From Cyclobacterium sp. SYSU L10401 (GTDB taxonomy: Bacteria; Bacteroidota; Bacteroidia; Cytophagales; Cyclobacteriaceae), in contig NZ_WOFO01000001.1 of assembly GCF_010993705.1 (NCBI RefSeq), positions 958,132 to 1,022,131 of the forward strand: a DNA stretch of 64,000 bases. Reading direction: 5' to 3'. Below the pieces are notes generated by a model, which saw only the letters and a program-made list of their open reading frames with translations, searched no databases and was not told where the DNA came from. Shown here one piece after another: positions 61,090 to 64,000 of the stretch (positions are counted from its first letter, which is position 1; each line of letters opens with the position of its first letter). Position numbers and translations under genes: made by a program.

Positions 61090-61840
61090 ATTTAGTAAAT
61101 ATTTTATTGTTTTCAATAATCTTTTGATAGGTTTTAAGACCCTCTTCCAACTTTTCTATGTCCTTGTGTATTTCCGTATGATCAAACTGTTTGATTTTTT
61201 TTTCAAAACTGGCTGTAGCATTATGGATGACAATAACGCCCAATGTACCCGAATTGCCTTTCAATATGTGAAGTTTTTCTCCAATTTCCTCAAAATTTTT
61301 CAAATCTGCCAATTTTTTTATCTCTTCAGTGAGGCTTTCCGCTTCTTCCAAAAAGTCACGATACACTGATTTAATGTTTTCCAGGTTATGGTATTTCAAA
61401 AGTTGCTGAATGACGGATTCGTTTAGATCCGCTTCTTTTTCCTGCTCATTCTCTGGGTCCAGGGGGGTATTTATACCGGGTTGTAAATGATAATGAATCG
61501 TTTCCAAAAGGTCTTTGGGTTTGACTGGTTTGGCAATGAAATCATCGAATCCCGTTGATAAAAAATATTCCCGGTCCCCCTGATTGGAATAGGCCGAAAT
61601 GGCAATGATGGGAATGTTGGTGATTTCTTCTTCCTTGATGATTTTAAGGCAGGATATCCCATCCAGCTTGGGCATTTGAATGTCCATTAAAACAATGTCG
61701 AAATTGGTTTTTTTAAGCATTTCAATGGCTTCCATGCCATCAGAAGCCGATTCAAAAAAATAGTTGTGTCCAATTACATTTTCAAAAACCCTGCGGTTTA
61801 GCGCATTGTCATCTACGATCAGGACTTTTTTGTTTTTCAT
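61082..61840 (-). CDS. response regulator with HPt domain
   Basis: A 252-residue protein. An N-terminal receiver domain (residues about 5-120; LIVDDN, IVLMDIQMPKLDG, PVKP) is joined by an acidic linker to a histidine phosphotransfer domain (about 140-245) with the phospho-His in KLHILKGNSGTLG. It can shuttle phosphate between proteins. No histidine kinase is encoded nearby. Together with the single receiver it forms a kinase-less relay module. Confidence 0.92.
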   Translation of the reverse strand: MKNKKVLIVDDNALNRRVFENVIGHNYFFESASDGMEAIEMLKKTNFDIVLMDIQMPKLDGISCLKIIKEEEITNIPIIAISAYSNQGDREYFLSTGFDDFIAKPVKPKDLLETIHYHLQPGINTPLDPENEQEKEADLNESVIQQLLKYHNLENIKSVYRDFLEEAESLTEEIKKLADLKNFEEIGEKLHILKGNSGTLGVIVIHNATASFEKKIKQFDHTEIHKDIEKLEEGLKTYQKIIENNKIFTKYE

Positions 61841-61887
61841 GGCTGAAATTCCTTAACTTCGGGATTCTATTTTAGGTTTCACAAAAT

Positions 61888-62802
61888 TTGACTCCCATCA
61901 ACAAAATACTTTTAGTCGTCGCCGGTCCAACTGCTGTAGGCAAAACTGATTTGTGCATAAATTTAGCCAAAAAATTTAATACTGCTATTATTTCCTCGGA
62001 TAGTAGACAATTTTTTCGGGAAATGAATGTAGGTACCGCCAAACCAGATAAAAAGGATTTGCATCAAGTCCCCCATTATTTTATAAATAACAAATCTATT
62101 CATGAGGCCTATGATGTAAAAGCATTTGAAAAAGAGGCAATGGATCTGCTGAACAGACTTTTCTTGGACCAGGACCTGCTGATCATGACCGGAGGCTCCG
62201 GTTTGTATATTGATGCGGTGGTGGATGGGCTGGATGAAATGCCAGCGATTGATTTGCAAATCAGGGAAAAACTTAACCTGGAATACCGCAAGAATGGCCT
62301 GCCTGAATTGCAAAAAAAACTATTGGATCTGGATCCTGATTATTATCGGCAGGTTGATCTCAACAACCCCCAACGCCTGATCAGGGCGCTTGAAGTCTGC
62401 CTGAGTACGGGTGAGCCTTTCAGCCGATTCAGGATAAAAAGGAAAAAATACAGGCCATTCCAGGCATTGAAAATAGCACTTAACAGGGATAGAGGGGAGC
62501 TTTATGACAGAATTGACCAAAGAATGGATGAAATGATCCAACATGGCCTTTTTGAAGAAGCAGCTCAACTGTACCCCTATCGGGAATTGAATGCCCTTCA
62601 GACGGTAGGTTATAAAGAAATATTCGGGAACCTGGATGGTGAATACGATAAGAAGGAGGCCATTAGGCTACTGAAAAGGAATTCCAGGAGGTATGCCAAA
62701 CGACAGTTGACCTGGTTACGGAAGGATCCGGATTATACCTGGTTTCATCCGGATTCATACCCGGAAATACTGGCCTGGGTGTTGGCTCATATGTCACGGT
62801 GA
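61888..62802 (+). CDS. miaA: tRNA dimethylallyltransferase
   Basis: A 304-residue protein with P-loop AGPTAVGKTDL (about residues 12-22), SSDSRQFFREMNVGTAKPD and GGSGLYIDAVVDG. It adds a dimethylallyl group to A37 of tRNAs reading UNN codons. The only in-frame start before the P-loop is a TTG at 61888; a stop lies five codons upstream. The 3' end overlaps the convergent small membrane gene by 16 bases. Confidence 0.96.
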   Translation: MTPINKILLVVAGPTAVGKTDLCINLAKKFNTAIISSDSRQFFREMNVGTAKPDKKDLHQVPHYFINNKSIHEAYDVKAFEKEAMDLLNRLFLDQDLLIMTGGSGLYIDAVVDGLDEMPAIDLQIREKLNLEYRKNGLPELQKKLLDLDPDYYRQVDLNNPQRLIRALEVCLSTGEPFSRFRIKRKKYRPFQALKIALNRDRGELYDRIDQRMDEMIQHGLFEEAAQLYPYRELNALQTVGYKEIFGNLDGEYDKKEAIRLLKRNSRRYAKRQLTWLRKDPDYTWFHPDSYPEILAWVLAHMSR

Positions 62803-63161
62803 CCCAGTAGCCTGGCAACAAAGGAGTAAGGCTTTGTTTTTATGAGCTTATTGTGTTCATACCGGATCCTTTTTGCTTGAAGGATCTTTTCTCCTAGCAG
62901 AGCGATTTTTTCAGGGTCATGGTTTTCCTGAGGTGATTTCCGGATTTCACTGAATTGCTGCTCCGCCAGGGTCAGTTTAAAGTCAGCCCTTGGAGGTTGA
63001 TCTTTCTGTGCCGGATCAGTATTTAGTTGATCCAAAAGCCCGAAGATATCTATCAATCCTGCCTGCATGCTTTTTCTTTTTTGTAGCAGGTTATAATGTA
63101 CCAGTATGGCAAACAAAAAGACGAACCCTCCAAGAGAGATAAAAATCGGTATAAATCCCAT
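62787..63161 (-). CDS. small membrane protein of unknown function
   Basis: A 124-residue protein with one membrane helix at about residues 4-24, followed by a helical cytoplasmic tail (KLTLAEQQFSEIRKS, ALLGEKILQAKRIRYEHNKLI). No family is recognised; it is not clearly LemA. It lies one base after the pfkA stop and is probably co-transcribed with it. Confidence 0.78.
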   Translation of the reverse strand: MGFIPIFISLGGFVFLFAILVHYNLLQKRKSMQAGLIDIFGLLDQLNTDPAQKDQPPRADFKLTLAEQQFSEIRKSPQENHDPEKIALLGEKILQAKRIRYEHNKLIKTKPYSFVARLLGHRDI

Positions 63162-63162
63162 G

Positions 63163-64000
63163 TCAAATGCTCAACAATTCCTGAAGCCTGAGGTATTCCT
63201 CTTTCAGGGGTTTGCTTTTGCTGATACAGTCTTCAAACGGGGAGTAAACAACCTGATCATTGATGATACCTGCCATGCAGTTTGATTCACCTTTCAGTAA
63301 TCCTTCCACGGCTGCCATGCCGCTTCTGCTCCCCAATATCCTGTCCTTGGCAGTAGGACTCCCGCCTCTTTGGATGTGTCCAAGGGTGGTCACTTTGAAT
63401 TCCTTGTCATCCCCCTTAAACTGGGATTTTACCCGATCCATGATTTGAGCAGCTCCGCCTTCTTCATCACCTTCGGCTACCACCACAATACTTGAAGTCT
63501 TGGATTTCCTAAGCCCCTTCAGGGACTTTACCACATCTTCGATGGTGGTAGTGGTTTCAGGGACCATGACGAGTTCTGCTCCACCGCCTATACCACATTC
63601 TATAGCGATATATCCGCTATCCCTTCCCATTACTTCAATAAAAAAGATGCGGTCATGGGCTGCAGCCGTATCCCGGATCTTGTCTATGGCTTCCAAAGCT
63701 GTGTTTACTGCCGTATCAAAACCAATGGTGTAATCGGTACCAAATATATCATTGTCAATGGTGCCTGGACACCCTACGGTAGGTACGCCATATTCTTCGT
63801 AAAATATTTTGGCCCCTGTGAAAGTACCATCCCCTCCGATGGCTACCAAACCTTCTATGCCATGTTTTCCCAATTCCTCAAAAGCCTTTTTTCTACCCTC
63901 TTTGGTCCGGAAATCCTCACTTCTGGCTGATTTCAATATGGTTCCACCTCTTTGAAGGATATTGCTTACAGAGTGGGATTGCATTTTTTTAATGTTCCCA
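63163..64000 (-). CDS. pfkA: 6-phosphofructokinase, 3' part (5' end outside window)
   Basis: The reading frame stays open to the window edge, so the N-terminal ~50 residues with the first ATP-binding glycines are missing. Visible motifs: LVAIGGDGTFTGA, VGCPGTIDNDIFGTDYTIGFDTA, EVMGRDSGYIA and TLGHIQRGGSPTAKDRI. PfkA phosphorylates fructose-6-phosphate, the committed step of glycolysis. It is the third glycolytic enzyme in the window, along with pgk and pyk, but not in an operon with them. Confidence 0.96.
   Translation of the reverse strand, partial: GNIKKMQSHSVSNILQRGGTILKSARSEDFRTKEGRKKAFEELGKHGIEGLVAIGGDGTFTGAKIFYEEYGVPTVGCPGTIDNDIFGTDYTIGFDTAVNTALEAIDKIRDTAAAHDRIFFIEVMGRDSGYIAIECGIGGGAELVMVPETTTTIEDVVKSLKGLRKSKTSSIVVVAEGDEEGGAAQIMDRVKSQFKGDDKEFKVTTLGHIQRGGSPTAKDRILGSRSGMAAVEGLLKGESNCMAGIINDQVVYSPFEDCISKSKPLKEEYLRLQELLSI

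Overview
The window looks like a chromosomal segment of a gliding or gliding-derived Bacteroidota bacterium of the Cytophagales/Cyclobacteriaceae type. I infer this from the gldA-gldF-gldG locus, a TamL-type Omp85 lipoprotein, an IPExxxVDY-family protein, the long Lgt, many short lipoproteins with a Cys at the end of the signal peptide, and upstream boxes of the Bacteroidota form TAnnTTTG in place of E. coli-like promoters. Most starts lack an obvious Shine-Dalgarno sequence. I see no rRNA, tRNA, insertion sequence, prophage or CRISPR array. Coding density is high and the window reads as core genome with a few accessory-looking islands.

Layout. 1-5539 (+): 3' part of recQ, a coupled hypothetical gene, a Nudix hydrolase, a TPR lipoprotein, tsaC (tRNA t6A synthesis) and pgk. 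5780-9089 (+): gldA-gldF-gldG, the gliding-associated ABC transporter. 9314-10438 (+): dnaN with its own promoter and terminator. 10540-13869 (-): a lipoprotein, dprA with a MerR-type regulator, and an M23 peptidase. 14024-19339 (+): alaS, gatB and a thioredoxin-fold lipoprotein. 19691-24040 (+): four tightly packed genes for exported proteins that seem to share one small domain, the last carrying a long leucine-rich-repeat (LRR) region; this is the least explained block and my first choice for follow-up. 24086-27919 (-): dps, then pcm, a hotdog thioesterase, a protein resembling DNA polymerase III psi, a DUF3817 membrane protein and an uncharacterised kinase-fold-like protein.

28044-32570: ribE (+), then PAP2 phosphatase, hemF and tamL (-). 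32576-37692 (+): an rRNA/tRNA methyltransferase of the SpoU class and an RND efflux pump (adaptor and permease, no outer-membrane channel gene nearby). 37707-45352 (-): a membrane metallophosphoesterase, then the four-gene Anbu (ancestral proteasome-like) cluster of ATP-grasp, alpha-E, Anbu and transglutaminase, then oligopeptidase B. 45482-50701: mscL (+), an exported helix-hairpin-helix protein with a PorV/PorQ-like partner (-), an Omp85-like protein (-), yidD (+). 50703-55989 (-): lgt, nadE, rnc, fabF and acpP. 56138-58010 (+): IPExxxVDY protein and pyk. 58104-61840 (-): an NFACT/RqcH-like protein, a PhnP-like metallohydrolase, a small conserved protein and a REC plus REC-Hpt pair. 61888-64000: miaA (+), then a small membrane protein and the 3' part of pfkA (-).

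Three glycolytic enzymes (pgk, pyk, pfkA), fatty-acid and NAD biosynthesis, translation quality control and envelope biogenesis sit side by side with no large foreign block. Two divergent gene pairs (M23/alaS and tamL/SpoU) have promoter boxes that point towards each other so that the predicted 5' ends overlap. All family assignments come from reading the protein sequences by eye; none was checked against a database.
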